Shown here: piece by piece, positions 26,207 to 34,796 of the stretch
Layout: each line of letters starts with the position of its first letter
How positions within the stretch are numbered: position 1 is the stretch's first letter
Source: Streptomyces sp. NBC_00459
Lineage (GTDB): Bacteria; Actinomycetota; Actinomycetes; Streptomycetales; Streptomycetaceae
Direction of reading: 5' to 3'
Assembly: GCF_036013955.1 (NCBI RefSeq)
Contig: NZ_CP107903.1
Coordinates: forward strand, 7,626,001-7,690,000
DNA: 64,000 nucleotides
Position numbers and translations under genes: made by a program
The notes under the pieces: generated by a model
Databases searched by the model: none
What the model was told of the DNA's origin: nothing
The model's input: the letters and a program-made list of their open reading frames with translations, nothing else

Positions 26207-27031
26207 GTGCGCAAGATCGTGCGCCGCCACCTGGGCAAGGTGGTGGCGGGTACGGGGATCGCGGTTGCCGGTACGGCCGTGATGGTCGCCGTGACGCTGC
26301 CGGGATCGGCCGGGGCCGACGAATCGGGAGGCACCGGGACCGCCGGGAGTACGGCGAGTACGGGCGGCGGATCGGGGCAGTCCGCGCAGGAGCAGGGCGC
26401 GGTACAGCCGGGTGTCGTCGAACAGGCGCCCGCCGAGGGCGAGAAGGGCAAGGGCCGTGATCCGCTGACCGACGACGAGATGGCGCGGGTCGAGCGGATC
26501 GTCCTGAACCGGCAGCTGCTCAACTCCAGTGAGAACGTCGAAGGCGGGCGCGGCCCGCAGCGGATCGGCATCGACCTCGCCGACCCCGACGCCGCCGAGG
26601 CGGACAGGGCGAACGCGCCCCGGCGCGCGGACGTGTCGTACTACGACTACAAGGACGACACCCTGGTCACCAGGACCGTCAACCTCGACACCGGCAAGGT
26701 CGAGCGCACCGGTGTCCAGCACGGCGTACAGCCGCCGCTGAGCCGCGCCGAGACGGTCGAGGCGACGAAGCTCCTGATGGCCGACCCGCTGGGCGCGGGC
26801 CTGAAGGCCGACTACAAGGACGCCACCGGCGCGGAACTCACCTCGCCGGACCAGCTGCTCGTCAGCAGCATGGTGTACCGGGCCACTCCGGGCGCCCAGC
26901 CCGCCGTACTCGACGCGTGCGGCGACCACCGCTGTGTGCGGCTCTTTCCCAAGGTGAAGAACGGGCCGTGGATCGACGCCCGTTCGCTCGTGATCGACCT
27001 GAGCGCCCGCAAGGTGGCCGAACTCGGCTGA
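26207..27031 (+). CDS. Secreted copper amine oxidase N2/N3-like subunit
   Basis: 274 residues with a signal peptide (1-37, ending SAGA-DES). After a low-complexity linker, DPLTDDEMARVERIVL (about 86-101) resembles the start of a CAO N2 domain. PRRADVSYYDYKDDTLVTRTV with VNLDTGKVE, then QPPLSRAETVEATKLLMADP, resembles the N2-to-N3 junction. There is no catalytic domain. The next gene, 66 bp downstream on the same strand, encodes a CAO catalytic domain without N2/N3, so the two probably form one split enzyme. Start GTG 26207 follows AAGGGG. The N2/N3 assignment is from pattern memory and needs a profile search. Confidence 0.68.
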   Translation: MRKIVRRHLGKVVAGTGIAVAGTAVMVAVTLPGSAGADESGGTGTAGSTASTGGGSGQSAQEQGAVQPGVVEQAPAEGEKGKGRDPLTDDEMARVERIVLNRQLLNSSENVEGGRGPQRIGIDLADPDAAEADRANAPRRADVSYYDYKDDTLVTRTVNLDTGKVERTGVQHGVQPPLSRAETVEATKLLMADPLGAGLKADYKDATGAELTSPDQLLVSSMVYRATPGAQPAVLDACGDHRCVRLFPKVKNGPWIDARSLVIDLSARKVAELG

Positions 27032-27097
27032 ACCGGGTGCCTTTCGCACTCCTGCACTCTCACACCCCTTTCTCTCCTCCCAGGGAGCCTCTTCGTC

Positions 27098-28426
27098 ATG
27101 CGTGTCAAAAGAAACAGCCGTACCCGGGGACGGGCGACGGTCGGACTCGTGGGCCTCTCGGCGGTCGCGCTGTCCGCCGGCCTCACCACCGCGGCGGGAC
27201 CGGCCGCCGCCCAGCCGAAGGCCGGGCCCGTGCCGCCCGCCGAGTGCAGCGCGCCCTACCGCATCGAGCAGAAGCTCGCCACCGGCACCACCTGGCGGAT
27301 GTGCTGGCGTTACGAGAGCGAGGCCGGGCTCGTCCTGGAGAACGTCTCGTACCAGCCCCCGGGCGAGTCCCAGCCGATCAAGGTCCTCAACTCCGCGAGG
27401 CTCGGCCAGATACACGTCCCCTACGACGACGGGAAGGCCGAGTACCAGGACCTCACCCAGGCGGGCTTCGGCCAGGGCCTGATGAACATGGCGCCCGGTG
27501 AATGCCCCGGCGGCACCATCAAGACCGTCAAGGTTCCCGAGGCCTGGGACCCGGACAACGCGAACGTCAAGGGCCTGTGCACCACGACCCGTTCGCGCGG
27601 CCACGCCTACCGCATGCAGAGCGACACCGGGAACAAGGTCTGGCAGACCCAGGGCAAGGACCTGCTCGTCTACACCGTCAACCAGGTCGGCTGGTACGAG
27701 TACATCACCGAGTGGCGCTTCCAGGACGACGGCACCGTCAACATGAACGTCGGCGCCACCGGCAGCCTCGCGCCCGAGGACTACGACGCGGGCGACGGCC
27801 GCGGCTGGCCCATCGGCAAGGGTGCCAAGGCGTACGCCACCAGCCACAGCCACAACGTCTTCTGGCGGCTCGACTTCGGCCTCGACGGCTCGTCCAAGGG
27901 CAAGGTCGAGCAGTACGACTCCGTGGTCAGCCCGCCCGCGAACGGGCAGGAGGGGCCGACCAACAAGACGACCCGCACCCAGGTCAAGAAGGAACTCGCG
28001 GGCGACGCCAAGAACATGCGCTGGTGGCGGATGGTCAGCGCCACCGGCAAGAACAAGGACGGTCACGCGCGGTCGTACGAGATCGTCCCCGCCGCCACCA
28101 CCAAGTACCCGGGCCGCAGCTACACCCGGCACGACGTCTACTTCACCGAGTACAACAAGTGCGAGCAGTTCGCCAGCGACAACCTGGGCGACTGCGGTGC
28201 CGGTGCCAAGAAGTCCGTCGACGGATGGGTCAACGGCCAGACCCTCACCCACCCGTTGGTCTGGGTGAATGTGGGCTTCCACCACATAGCCCGGGACGAG
28301 GACCAGCAGCCCATGCCCGTCCACTGGCAGGGCTTCTCCATCGCCCCGCGCGATGTCACGGCTATGAATCCGCTCACTCCCGCCGGGCTCGCCGACCAGA
28401 ACGGGCATGTCGAAAGCGGTAGTTGA
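27098..28426 (+). CDS. Secreted copper amine oxidase catalytic-domain protein
   Basis: 442 residues with a signal peptide (about 1-38, AAA-QPK). The CAO catalytic fold is recognisable: Tyr200 in VGWYEY sits at the topaquinone position, His250 and His252 (SHSHNVFWRLD) follow at +50 and +52 as copper ligands, and His396 in HIARDEDQQPMP is the third. Two key residues differ: the Asn before the TPQ tyrosine is Trp199, and the segment that carries the catalytic-base Asp reads QAGFGQG, apparently with Gln122 in its place. It may be an altered or non-amine-oxidising member. N2/N3 domains are absent here but resemble the preceding gene product. Confidence 0.75.
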   Translation: MRVKRNSRTRGRATVGLVGLSAVALSAGLTTAAGPAAAQPKAGPVPPAECSAPYRIEQKLATGTTWRMCWRYESEAGLVLENVSYQPPGESQPIKVLNSARLGQIHVPYDDGKAEYQDLTQAGFGQGLMNMAPGECPGGTIKTVKVPEAWDPDNANVKGLCTTTRSRGHAYRMQSDTGNKVWQTQGKDLLVYTVNQVGWYEYITEWRFQDDGTVNMNVGATGSLAPEDYDAGDGRGWPIGKGAKAYATSHSHNVFWRLDFGLDGSSKGKVEQYDSVVSPPANGQEGPTNKTTRTQVKKELAGDAKNMRWWRMVSATGKNKDGHARSYEIVPAATTKYPGRSYTRHDVYFTEYNKCEQFASDNLGDCGAGAKKSVDGWVNGQTLTHPLVWVNVGFHHIARDEDQQPMPVHWQGFSIAPRDVTAMNPLTPAGLADQNGHVESGS

Positions 28427-28540
28427 GAAACGACCATGTCCATCCTGCTGCACCGTTGACCGCTCCCGGAGTACCCTTCCTTGATCGTCGGCCGGGATCG
28501 GCCACGGGGAGAGCTCGGGGGAGCGGAAGGCGGTGCGCGG

Positions 28541-29779
28541 GTGGGCTCGGGAGGGCTGGAGCTGCCCCCTGGTGACGAGGGTCACGAGGGGAACTCCACA
28601 GAGGTCCCGCCCGGCGCGGTGTCCCTGGCACGGCCGATGGAGACGGGTTCCATTGGACCGGAACTGGACTGGGACGCCGACGCCTGGCGCGAGGTGCGTA
28701 CGCGCGCCCAGCGGGCCGGCCGGGCCTACATCTGGCTGAACCTGGTCGAACAGCGGCTGCGCGCGGTCGTGGCCGCCGTCCTGCGTCCCATCTACGAACC
28801 CGTCCACGGCGACGAGTGGGTGGTCGCCGCCGCCGGACCGGCCGGCCAGGAATGGGTGCAGCGCGCGGTCGCCGTACGCGAAGTCAGCCGCCGCAAGGGC
28901 TACCTGCTCGACCCGGCGGACGACAACGTCCTCAGCTTCCTGACCCTCCCCCAGCTGCGTGAGCTGATGGTGCAGCACTGGCCGTGCTTCGAGCCGTACG
29001 TCGACGAGCGCCGCGACGTCGAACTCGCCCTGGACGAGCTGGAGGTCACCCGCAACGTCGTCTCCCGCAACCGGGCCCTGTCCGAGGCGGTCCTGGGCCA
29101 GGCCGAGCGGGCCTCGGGCAAGCTCCTGGAGACCCTCGGTACGGGCGGCGACGTGCCCTCCGCGCGCCGGTTGCCGGTGGACGCGGTCGAGGACCTGGTG
29201 GGTGAACGGTACGGGGACGTGGTCGCCGTACACACCGACCGCGTACGGCTGATGCGCCAGTTCCCGGCCGAGGACATCTTCGGCGGCGCGCGTCGCCTCG
29301 ACGCCATCGGTATCGGTCTCAACCTTCTTGTGCAGAACTTCTCCGGGCGGCGACTGGTACGGCTGGCGGAGTCGGGCTGCCGGGTGAGGCTGCTGTTCCT
29401 GAACCCCGCGTCCAGTGCGGTGAAGCGGCGTGAGCGGGAACTCGGCCTCAAACGGGGCGAGTTGAGCCGGGCCGTGGAGATGAACATCCTGCACATGCGC
29501 CGGGTGCGGTCGAAGCTGCGCGATCCGGGCGCCTTCGAGATCCAGGTCTTCGACGAGACTCCCCGCTTCACCGCCTACCTCGTCGACGGGGACGGCTCGG
29601 ACGGGGTCGCCATCGTGCAGACGTATCTGCGCCGGACGCGCGGGATGGAGGCGCCGGTGCTGGTGCTGCGGGGCGGAAGCCGGTTGGTCAAGTCGGGCGA
29701 GGCGGAGGAGATAGGCCTTTTCCCGACATATCGCGAGGAGTTCGAGGTGGCCTGGGCGGATTCACGTCCGGTGTCCTGA
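28541..29779 (+). CDS. SAV2148-type HEPN domain protein
   Basis: 412 residues. The N-terminal half is helical and charged (DADAWREVRTRAQRAGRAYIWLNLVEQRLRAVV), matching the HEPN domain of the SAV2148 family conserved in Streptomyces. The C-terminal half (about 245-405; MRQFPAEDIFGGARRLDAIGIGLNLLVQNFSGRRLVRLAESGCRVRLLFLNP) resembles the DUF5919/PLD-like fold, without an evident HKD motif. The canonical HEPN RNase R-x4-6-H motif is not evident to me. Cellular role unknown. I chose GTG 28541 by family resemblance; the frame is open to 28481. Confidence 0.75.
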   Translation: MGSGGLELPPGDEGHEGNSTEVPPGAVSLARPMETGSIGPELDWDADAWREVRTRAQRAGRAYIWLNLVEQRLRAVVAAVLRPIYEPVHGDEWVVAAAGPAGQEWVQRAVAVREVSRRKGYLLDPADDNVLSFLTLPQLRELMVQHWPCFEPYVDERRDVELALDELEVTRNVVSRNRALSEAVLGQAERASGKLLETLGTGGDVPSARRLPVDAVEDLVGERYGDVVAVHTDRVRLMRQFPAEDIFGGARRLDAIGIGLNLLVQNFSGRRLVRLAESGCRVRLLFLNPASSAVKRRERELGLKRGELSRAVEMNILHMRRVRSKLRDPGAFEIQVFDETPRFTAYLVDGDGSDGVAIVQTYLRRTRGMEAPVLVLRGGSRLVKSGEAEEIGLFPTYREEFEVAWADSRPVS

Positions 29780-29890
29780 CCTGCCTGTCCTCCTCAAGCG
29801 GAATGCGGTCCTCTGATTGTCAGTGGCTCATGGGATCGTGGAGACCACTGGGGGAAAGCACCACCAAGAAGGCAAGAAGGGGGGCCAGGC

Positions 29891-30613
29891 ATGGGCTGGC
29901 ACCATGAGCTGCTGATCGGCTTCGACCTGGAGACGACCGGGACGGATCCGAGCGAGGCACGCATCGTCACCGGCGCGGTGATCGAGGTGAGGGGCGGTGA
30001 GCCGCTCGGCCACCGCGAATGGCTGGCCGATCCGGGTATGGAGATCCCGGCGGAGGCGGTGGCGGTGCACGGCATCACCAACGAGCGCGCGACCAGCGAG
30101 GGCAGGCCGGCCGACCAGGTCGCGGACGCGATCGCGGACGCGCTGGCGACGTACTGGAAGACGGGCGTACCGGTGGTCGCCTACAACGCGAACTTCGACC
30201 TCACCCTGCTCTCGGCGGAGCTGCGACGACACGGCCTGCCGTCCCTGCGTGAGCGGCTGGGCGGTCCGGATCCGGCGCCGGTGATCGACCCGTACACGAT
30301 CGACCGCTCCGTCGACCGCTATCGGCGCGGCAAGCGCAACCTCGAAGCGGTGTGCCGGGAGTACGGCGTCTCGCTGGACGCTGCTCACGACGCGTCGGCG
30401 GACGCGTTGGCCGCGGCGCGGCTGGCATGCGCGATAGCCGAGCGGCACCCCAAGATCGCGGGGCTCGGGCCGGTGGAACTGCACCGGCGTCAGATCGAGT
30501 GGTACGCGGAGTGGGCGGCGGATTTCCAGAGCTTCCTGCGGCGCAAGGGGGAGGTCGACGCGGTGGTCGACGGGACGTGGCCTGTGCGGGAGGTTGTGGG
30601 CGGGGTGGTCTGA
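29891..30613 (+). CDS. DnaQ-like 3'-5' exonuclease (DEDDh)
   Basis: 240 residues. The exonuclease motifs are intact: Exo I FDLETTGTDP (Asp, Glu), Exo II VAYNANFDLTLL (Asp), Exo III HDASADALAA (His, Asp). This fits an epsilon-subunit-like stand-alone proofreading or repair exonuclease. There is a short C-terminal helical extension (WYAEWAADFQSFLRRKG) and no polymerase domain. Start ATG 29891 follows AAGGGGGG. It converges on the EamA exporter gene, and a Streptomyces repeat fills the junction. Confidence 0.9.
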   Translation: MGWHHELLIGFDLETTGTDPSEARIVTGAVIEVRGGEPLGHREWLADPGMEIPAEAVAVHGITNERATSEGRPADQVADAIADALATYWKTGVPVVAYNANFDLTLLSAELRRHGLPSLRERLGGPDPAPVIDPYTIDRSVDRYRRGKRNLEAVCREYGVSLDAAHDASADALAAARLACAIAERHPKIAGLGPVELHRRQIEWYAEWAADFQSFLRRKGEVDAVVDGTWPVREVVGGVV

Positions 30614-30689
30614 GGGGGAGTTTTCCATCCGCCTGCCCGTTCACCGCATGTGTCCGGCCCGGGAGGTACCTCTTCAGCGCCGGTCGGCA

Positions 30690-30780
30690 CCATCCAGCCT
30701 GTCCGGCGTTTGAGGACGAGGCCCGTTCAGGGCCGAAGCGGGGGTCCGGGGGCGGAGCCCTCAGGGATGGGACGGGTAGG
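30690..30780. repeat. Streptomyces intergenic repeat (GTCCGGCGTTTGAGGACGAG type)
   Basis: The segment CCTGTCCGGCGTTTGAGGAC followed by GGGGGTCCGGGGGCGGAGCC is a well-known dispersed Streptomyces element. It contains short internal inverted repeats (GGCCCGTTCAGGGCC). It sits between the convergent exonuclease and exporter genes and supplies the last residues of the exporter. Boundaries are approximate. Confidence 0.65.
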
Positions 30781-31731
30781 GGCGGCGGGGGCGAGAACCT
30801 TGGCCTGTGCCGCGCGGTGGGCGCGTTCCACCGACTGCCCCCAGTACGTGCCCGTGACCATCAGCGTCGCACCCAGCGCCGTGAACGCCGTCAGATGCTC
30901 GCCGCCCAGGGCGATCCCGATCGCGGCGGCCCAGATCGGCTCCGTCCCCAGCAGCAGGCTGGCCCGGCTCGCCGAGGTGCGCTGCACGGCCCAGGTCTGG
31001 GCGAGAAACGCGAACACGCTGCAGAACAGGGCGAGATAGAGCAACTGCGTCCATGTCCCGGAGTCGGCTCGGACCAGCGCCGGAAGGTCGGGAGCAGCGG
31101 CCGGCAGGAACAGAGCCGTGCCGATCACGGTCTGGAACGTCGTGAGGTGAAGAGGGCGGATCGGCCGGCCCGTGGTGAGGCGTCCCACCAGAGCCACGTG
31201 GACCGCCCGCACCAGCGCCGCCCCCAGCATCAGCAGGTCACCCAGCCGCGGCGCGTGGAAACCGTTGCCGGACATCAGCAGGCCGACGGCCAGGACACAG
31301 ACGCCCGCGGCGGCGTAGAAGGCCGGAGGCAGCCCGCCGGGGTGCCCGGCGCGGTCCAGGAGAGGGGTGAGCACGATGGTCAGGCTGATGATCAGGCCCG
31401 CGTTGGCGGCGGTCGTGTGGGCGACTCCGTACGTCTCCACGACGAGGACAGCGGCCTGCGTGACCCCGAGCGGCAGCCCGGCCCGCACCTCCTCGCGGGT
31501 CCACAGACGAAAGTCGGTGCCCCGCTGCCGTTCCTTCCCCCGCCCGGCGGCGATCAGGCCGAGACAGGCGAGCGCGGAGAGGGCGTAGCGCGCGAACAGG
31601 ACCACGAGAACGGGCAGGGCGGAGGTGGCTGTCTGGGCGGACAGATAACTGGAACCCCAGACGAGCGCGACCAGGAGGAGTACCGCGTCGGTACGGCGGG
31701 AGTCGGACACGCGACTACGGTGCACCGGCAT
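30727..31731 (-). CDS. EamA family (DMT) transporter
   Basis: 334 residues with about ten hydrophobic helices in two EamA repeats; signatures are LVALVWGSSYLSAQTA and LLGTEPIWAAAIGIALGGEHL. Members export amino acids, metabolites or drugs; the substrate is unknown. The divergent LysR gene 73 bp away probably controls it. The C-terminal tail (about 20 residues, APAAPTRPIPEGSAPGPP) is read from the repeat element at the junction, so the original stop was probably lost or replaced. Start ATG 31731; an in-frame GTG lies seven codons later. Confidence 0.88.
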   Translation of the reverse strand: MPVHRSRVSDSRRTDAVLLLVALVWGSSYLSAQTATSALPVLVVLFARYALSALACLGLIAAGRGKERQRGTDFRLWTREEVRAGLPLGVTQAAVLVVETYGVAHTTAANAGLIISLTIVLTPLLDRAGHPGGLPPAFYAAAGVCVLAVGLLMSGNGFHAPRLGDLLMLGAALVRAVHVALVGRLTTGRPIRPLHLTTFQTVIGTALFLPAAAPDLPALVRADSGTWTQLLYLALFCSVFAFLAQTWAVQRTSASRASLLLGTEPIWAAAIGIALGGEHLTAFTALGATLMVTGTYWGQSVERAHRAAQAKVLAPAAPTRPIPEGSAPGPPLRP

Positions 31732-31792
31732 CGACCCTGAAGGACAGGGCCACCTTCTTAAACGATCTTTTAGTTTCCCTACACGGTCTGCC

Positions 31793-31798
31793 TACACT
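31793..31798 (+). promoter_or_regulatory. -10 element of a probable leaderless LysR gene
   Basis: TACACT lies with its last base 7 bp before the ATG at 31805, and no Shine-Dalgarno is present. Transcription would begin at or near the start codon. A near-palindromic CTTAAACGATCTTTTAG about 20 bp upstream could be the LysR binding site for both divergent genes. Confidence 0.5.
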
Positions 31799-31804
31799 GG
31801 CCCC

Positions 31805-32707
31805 ATGGACGAACGTCAGCTGCGGATCCTGCGCGAACTCGGTGAACTGGGCAGCGTCACCGCGGTCGCCGACGCGCTGCTCGTCACACCCTCGGCGATC
31901 TCCCAGCAGCTGCGGCTGCTCCAGCGCGCCATCCCGGTCCCGCTCACCGAGCGACAGGGGCGCCGGCTGGTGCTGACCGACGCCGGGCAGGCACTGGCGG
32001 GCGCGGCGACCGAGGTGGAGTCGGCGCTGGCGCGGGCCCGGCATACCGTCGAGGAGTTCCTGGACCGGCCGGACGGGGAGGTGTCCGTGGCGGCGTTCCA
32101 CAGCGCGGGCGCCGCCTTCTTCCCGCTGCTGCTGCGTTCCCTCACCGGACCGGACGGGCCCGTGCTCACACTGGCCGACAAGGACGTCACGCAGGACGAC
32201 TTCCCGCCGCTGACCCGTGAGTACGACCTCGTCCTCGCCCACCGCCTGGACCACGCCCGGCCCTGGCCGCGCACGGTGGCGGCGACCCCGCTGCTGCGCG
32301 AACCGCTCGACGTGGCCATGCCCGCCGACCATCCGCTCGCCGCCAAACGCCGAGTGACCCCCAGCGATGTGGCCGACCAGCCCTGGATCGCCGTACACGA
32401 CGGCTTCCCGATCATGGCGACGATCGAGGCCATCGCCACCGCGGCGGGCCGCCGGCCCCATCTCGCCCATCGCATCAACGAGTTCTCGGTCGCGGCGGAG
32501 GTGGTGGCCGCCGGAGGAGGCCTGGCCCTGATGCCCCGCTGGACCTCACGCCCGCACCCTGACCTCGTCCTCAAGCCCCTCAGCGGCATCCATGCCAGAC
32601 GCCGCATCGACGCCCTCCACCGCCCGGAGCGAACCGCCCGCAGGGCGGTACGAACGGTGCTGACGGAACTGCGCAGAGCGGCACAAATAATCAGGGCCGA
32701 GGAGTAG
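31805..32707 (+). CDS. LysR family transcriptional regulator
   Basis: 300 residues. The N-terminal winged HTH (1-60; LRILRELGELGSVTAVADALLVTPSAISQQLRLL) is typical, followed by a LysR substrate-binding domain (about 88-290; DVAMPADHPLA, EVVAAGGGLALMP). The HTH is of the variant common in actinobacterial LysR proteins, with VTAVADALLVTPSAISQQ. It is divergent from the EamA exporter, its probable target. Start ATG 31805 appears leaderless. Confidence 0.92.
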   Translation: MDERQLRILRELGELGSVTAVADALLVTPSAISQQLRLLQRAIPVPLTERQGRRLVLTDAGQALAGAATEVESALARARHTVEEFLDRPDGEVSVAAFHSAGAAFFPLLLRSLTGPDGPVLTLADKDVTQDDFPPLTREYDLVLAHRLDHARPWPRTVAATPLLREPLDVAMPADHPLAAKRRVTPSDVADQPWIAVHDGFPIMATIEAIATAAGRRPHLAHRINEFSVAAEVVAAGGGLALMPRWTSRPHPDLVLKPLSGIHARRRIDALHRPERTARRAVRTVLTELRRAAQIIRAEE

Positions 32708-32714
32708 CGCCTCT

Positions 32715-32760
32715 TTGAGGGGCGCGGGGAACTGCGCGACAAGCCACGAACAACCCGCAG
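32715..32760. repeat. Streptomyces intergenic repeat (GGGGCGCGGGGAACTGCGCG type)
   Basis: GAGGGGCGCGGGGAACTGCG followed by CGACAAGCCACGAACAACCC and GCAG is a second dispersed element common between Streptomyces genes, often at convergent junctions, as here between the LysR gene and an APH-like gene. Boundaries are approximate. Confidence 0.65.
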
Positions 32761-32796
32761 ACGCCCGACAACACCAAGGCCCCACCCACTAGGCAC

Positions 32797-33663
32797 TCAA
32801 AACGGATACCACCGCACAGCCGCATCCCCCGCCCGCAAGGACTCCACCCGCCGCGAGAACTCCACCGACGCCTTCGGATTGACAGGCGCATGCTGCGCAA
32901 CCCACGCACAACTCGCTGTCTCCCGCGCCCCGCGCAGCACTCCACACCCCGCCCACTCCCGCACATCCCATCCGTACGCCTCCGTGAACGCGCCGTAGGA
33001 CTCGGCGGGGAGGGCGTACCGGTCGTGGGACAGCGCCATGACCACCAGGTCGTGTTCACGCAGATCGGCGGAGAAGGTCTCCAGGTCGACCAGGACCGGC
33101 CCGTCGGGGCCGATGTGGACGTTGCGGGGGAGGGCGTCCCCGTGGATCGGGCCCGGCGGGAGCTGCGGGGTGAGCGCGGCGGCGGCCGCGGCGAAACCGT
33201 CGCGGCGCTCGCGCAGATATGCCGCGTCCGCAGGGTCGATCGCGTCGCCCGCGAGCCGCAGCCAGCGTTCCACGCCGCCCAGGAGTTCGCGGGGCGGCAA
33301 CGTGAAGGAACGGGGGAGCGGCAGGGCGTGCACGATCCGTAGGAGTTCGGCCAAATCCCGGGGGCCGGCGGCGCGTACCGGATCGGGCAGCCGGTGCCAC
33401 ACCGTCACCGGGTGGCCCTCGACGAGGAGGGCCTTCGGGTCGGCCGCGCGTACCGCCGGGACGCCTTCCTCGGCGAGCCAGAGCGCGATGTCCAGCTCCC
33501 GCCGCGCACGGTCGAGGAGTTCGGCGTCGCGGCCCACCTTGACGACCAGGTCACCGGCGGCGAACACCGCGTTCTCGCCCAGCGCCAGGAGCCGGACGTC
33601 CGGTGCCGTGCCGGGCAGTACGCCCGCCGTGGCCAGTACGTCCCGGGCCTGTGCCTCGTCCAT
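32797..33663 (-). CDS. Aminoglycoside phosphotransferase-family kinase
   Basis: 288 residues. The N-lobe shows NAVFAAGDLVVKVGRD with the ATP-binding Lys. The catalytic loop is IHGDALPRNVHIG (HGDxxxxN) and the metal site VLVDLETFS (DxE in place of DFG/DWE). No known resistance enzyme is recognisable, so the acceptor is unknown. Start ATG 33663 after GGGAGGCGGACG. It converges on the LysR gene and is divergent from the sugar ABC operon, with 194 bp between. Confidence 0.85.
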   Translation of the reverse strand: MDEAQARDVLATAGVLPGTAPDVRLLALGENAVFAAGDLVVKVGRDAELLDRARRELDIALWLAEEGVPAVRAADPKALLVEGHPVTVWHRLPDPVRAAGPRDLAELLRIVHALPLPRSFTLPPRELLGGVERWLRLAGDAIDPADAAYLRERRDGFAAAAAALTPQLPPGPIHGDALPRNVHIGPDGPVLVDLETFSADLREHDLVVMALSHDRYALPAESYGAFTEAYGWDVREWAGCGVLRGARETASCAWVAQHAPVNPKASVEFSRRVESLRAGDAAVRWYPF

Positions 33664-33857
33664 CGTCCGCCTCCCGCGCAGTCACTCGTACCCGGCTGTC
33701 CACGTCCGTGTACGTCCGCGAACGGCGTCGGGTTCACGCCATCCGCCGGTCAGTGTCGCATTCGCACTGGTGGGAGCGTGTGCGCGGTGCCTTGACGGCG
33801 TACACGGGCTTCACGACCATGACGGGGCCACCTCGGGCGACCAAAGGAGCCGATCAC

Positions 33858-34796
33858 GTGACATTGGCGACCGGTGCGAGGCGACCGGCCGGGCGCTCGA
33901 CCCGCGCCGGGCCGGGTGGCGGTCGGATCACCGGCCACGGCGCCTGGTTCCTCGTCCTGCCCGCCCTGATCCCGATCCTCGTCCTGAGCGTGGGACCGCT
34001 GGTGTACGGGATCCTGCTGGCTTTCACCGACGCCCAGTCCGGCCGGACCGCGTCCACGCGGTGGATCGGCACGCTCAACTTCCAGGACCTGCTGCACGAC
34101 ACGCTGTTCTGGGAGTCGTTCCGGATCGGGCTGGTCTGGGCGGCCGGGGTGACCGTGCCGCAGTTCCTGCTCGCCCTCGGCCTCGCCCTCCTCCTCAACC
34201 AGGAGTTACGGCTGCGCTGGCTGGCCCGCGCCCTCGCGATCGTCCCGTGGGCGATGCCCGAGGTCGTCGTCGGCATCATGTGGCGGCTCGTCTACAACGC
34301 GGACGCCGGTGTACTCAACGAGACGCTGCGCGACCTGGGCCTGGGTGACGGACGCGACTGGCTCAGCGGCCTCGCGACCGCGCTGCCCGCCGTCATCGTC
34401 GTCGGGATCTGGGCGGGGATGCCGCAGACGACGGTCGCCCTGCTCGCCGGCTTGCAGAACACCCCGCGTGAACTGCACGAGGCCGCGGCCATGGACGGCG
34501 CCGGCGCCTGGCGCCGCTTCCGGACGGTCACCTGGCCCGCGCTGCGGCCGGTCGCGCTCGCCATCACCGCCCTCAACCTGATCTGGAACTTCAACTCCTT
34601 CGCCCTGGTGTACGTCCTGACGAACGGCGGCCCCGGCGGACGCACCCGGCTGCCCATGCTCTTCGCCTACGAAGAGGCCTTCCGCTACGGCCAGTTCGGC
34701 TACGCGGCGGCGATGGGCTGTGTGATGGTCGCGCTGATCTCCGTCCTTCTCGCCGTGTTCCTCGTCGGCCGGCTGAGGGGAGGTGAGGAGAGTTGA
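33858..34796 (+). CDS. Sugar ABC transporter permease (MalF type)
   Basis: 312 residues with about six transmembrane helices and the CUT1 EAA loop ELHEAAAMDGAGAWRRFRTVTWP that docks the ATPase. I chose GTG 33858 because AAAGGAG lies 8 bases upstream; longer frames give no membrane sequence. Codon 117 (34206-34208) is TTA, so this gene and perhaps the whole importer depend on the bldA tRNA. Its stop overlaps the TTG start of the second permease. No ATPase gene is nearby, as usual for Streptomyces CUT1 systems that share MsiK. Confidence 0.93.
   Translation: MTLATGARRPAGRSTRAGPGGGRITGHGAWFLVLPALIPILVLSVGPLVYGILLAFTDAQSGRTASTRWIGTLNFQDLLHDTLFWESFRIGLVWAAGVTVPQFLLALGLALLLNQELRLRWLARALAIVPWAMPEVVVGIMWRLVYNADAGVLNETLRDLGLGDGRDWLSGLATALPAVIVVGIWAGMPQTTVALLAGLQNTPRELHEAAAMDGAGAWRRFRTVTWPALRPVALAITALNLIWNFNSFALVYVLTNGGPGGRTRLPMLFAYEEAFRYGQFGYAAAMGCVMVALISVLLAVFLVGRLRGGEES

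Noticed and set aside
26150..29494. Minus-strand open frame of 1114 codons
   Set aside because: It is the mirror of the two amine-oxidase-like genes and the HEPN gene; the composition is not protein-like.
33740..33765. CAGTG...CACTG imperfect palindrome before the sugar ABC operon
   Set aside because: Five-base arms with mismatches are too weak to call a LacI/GntR operator from one site.
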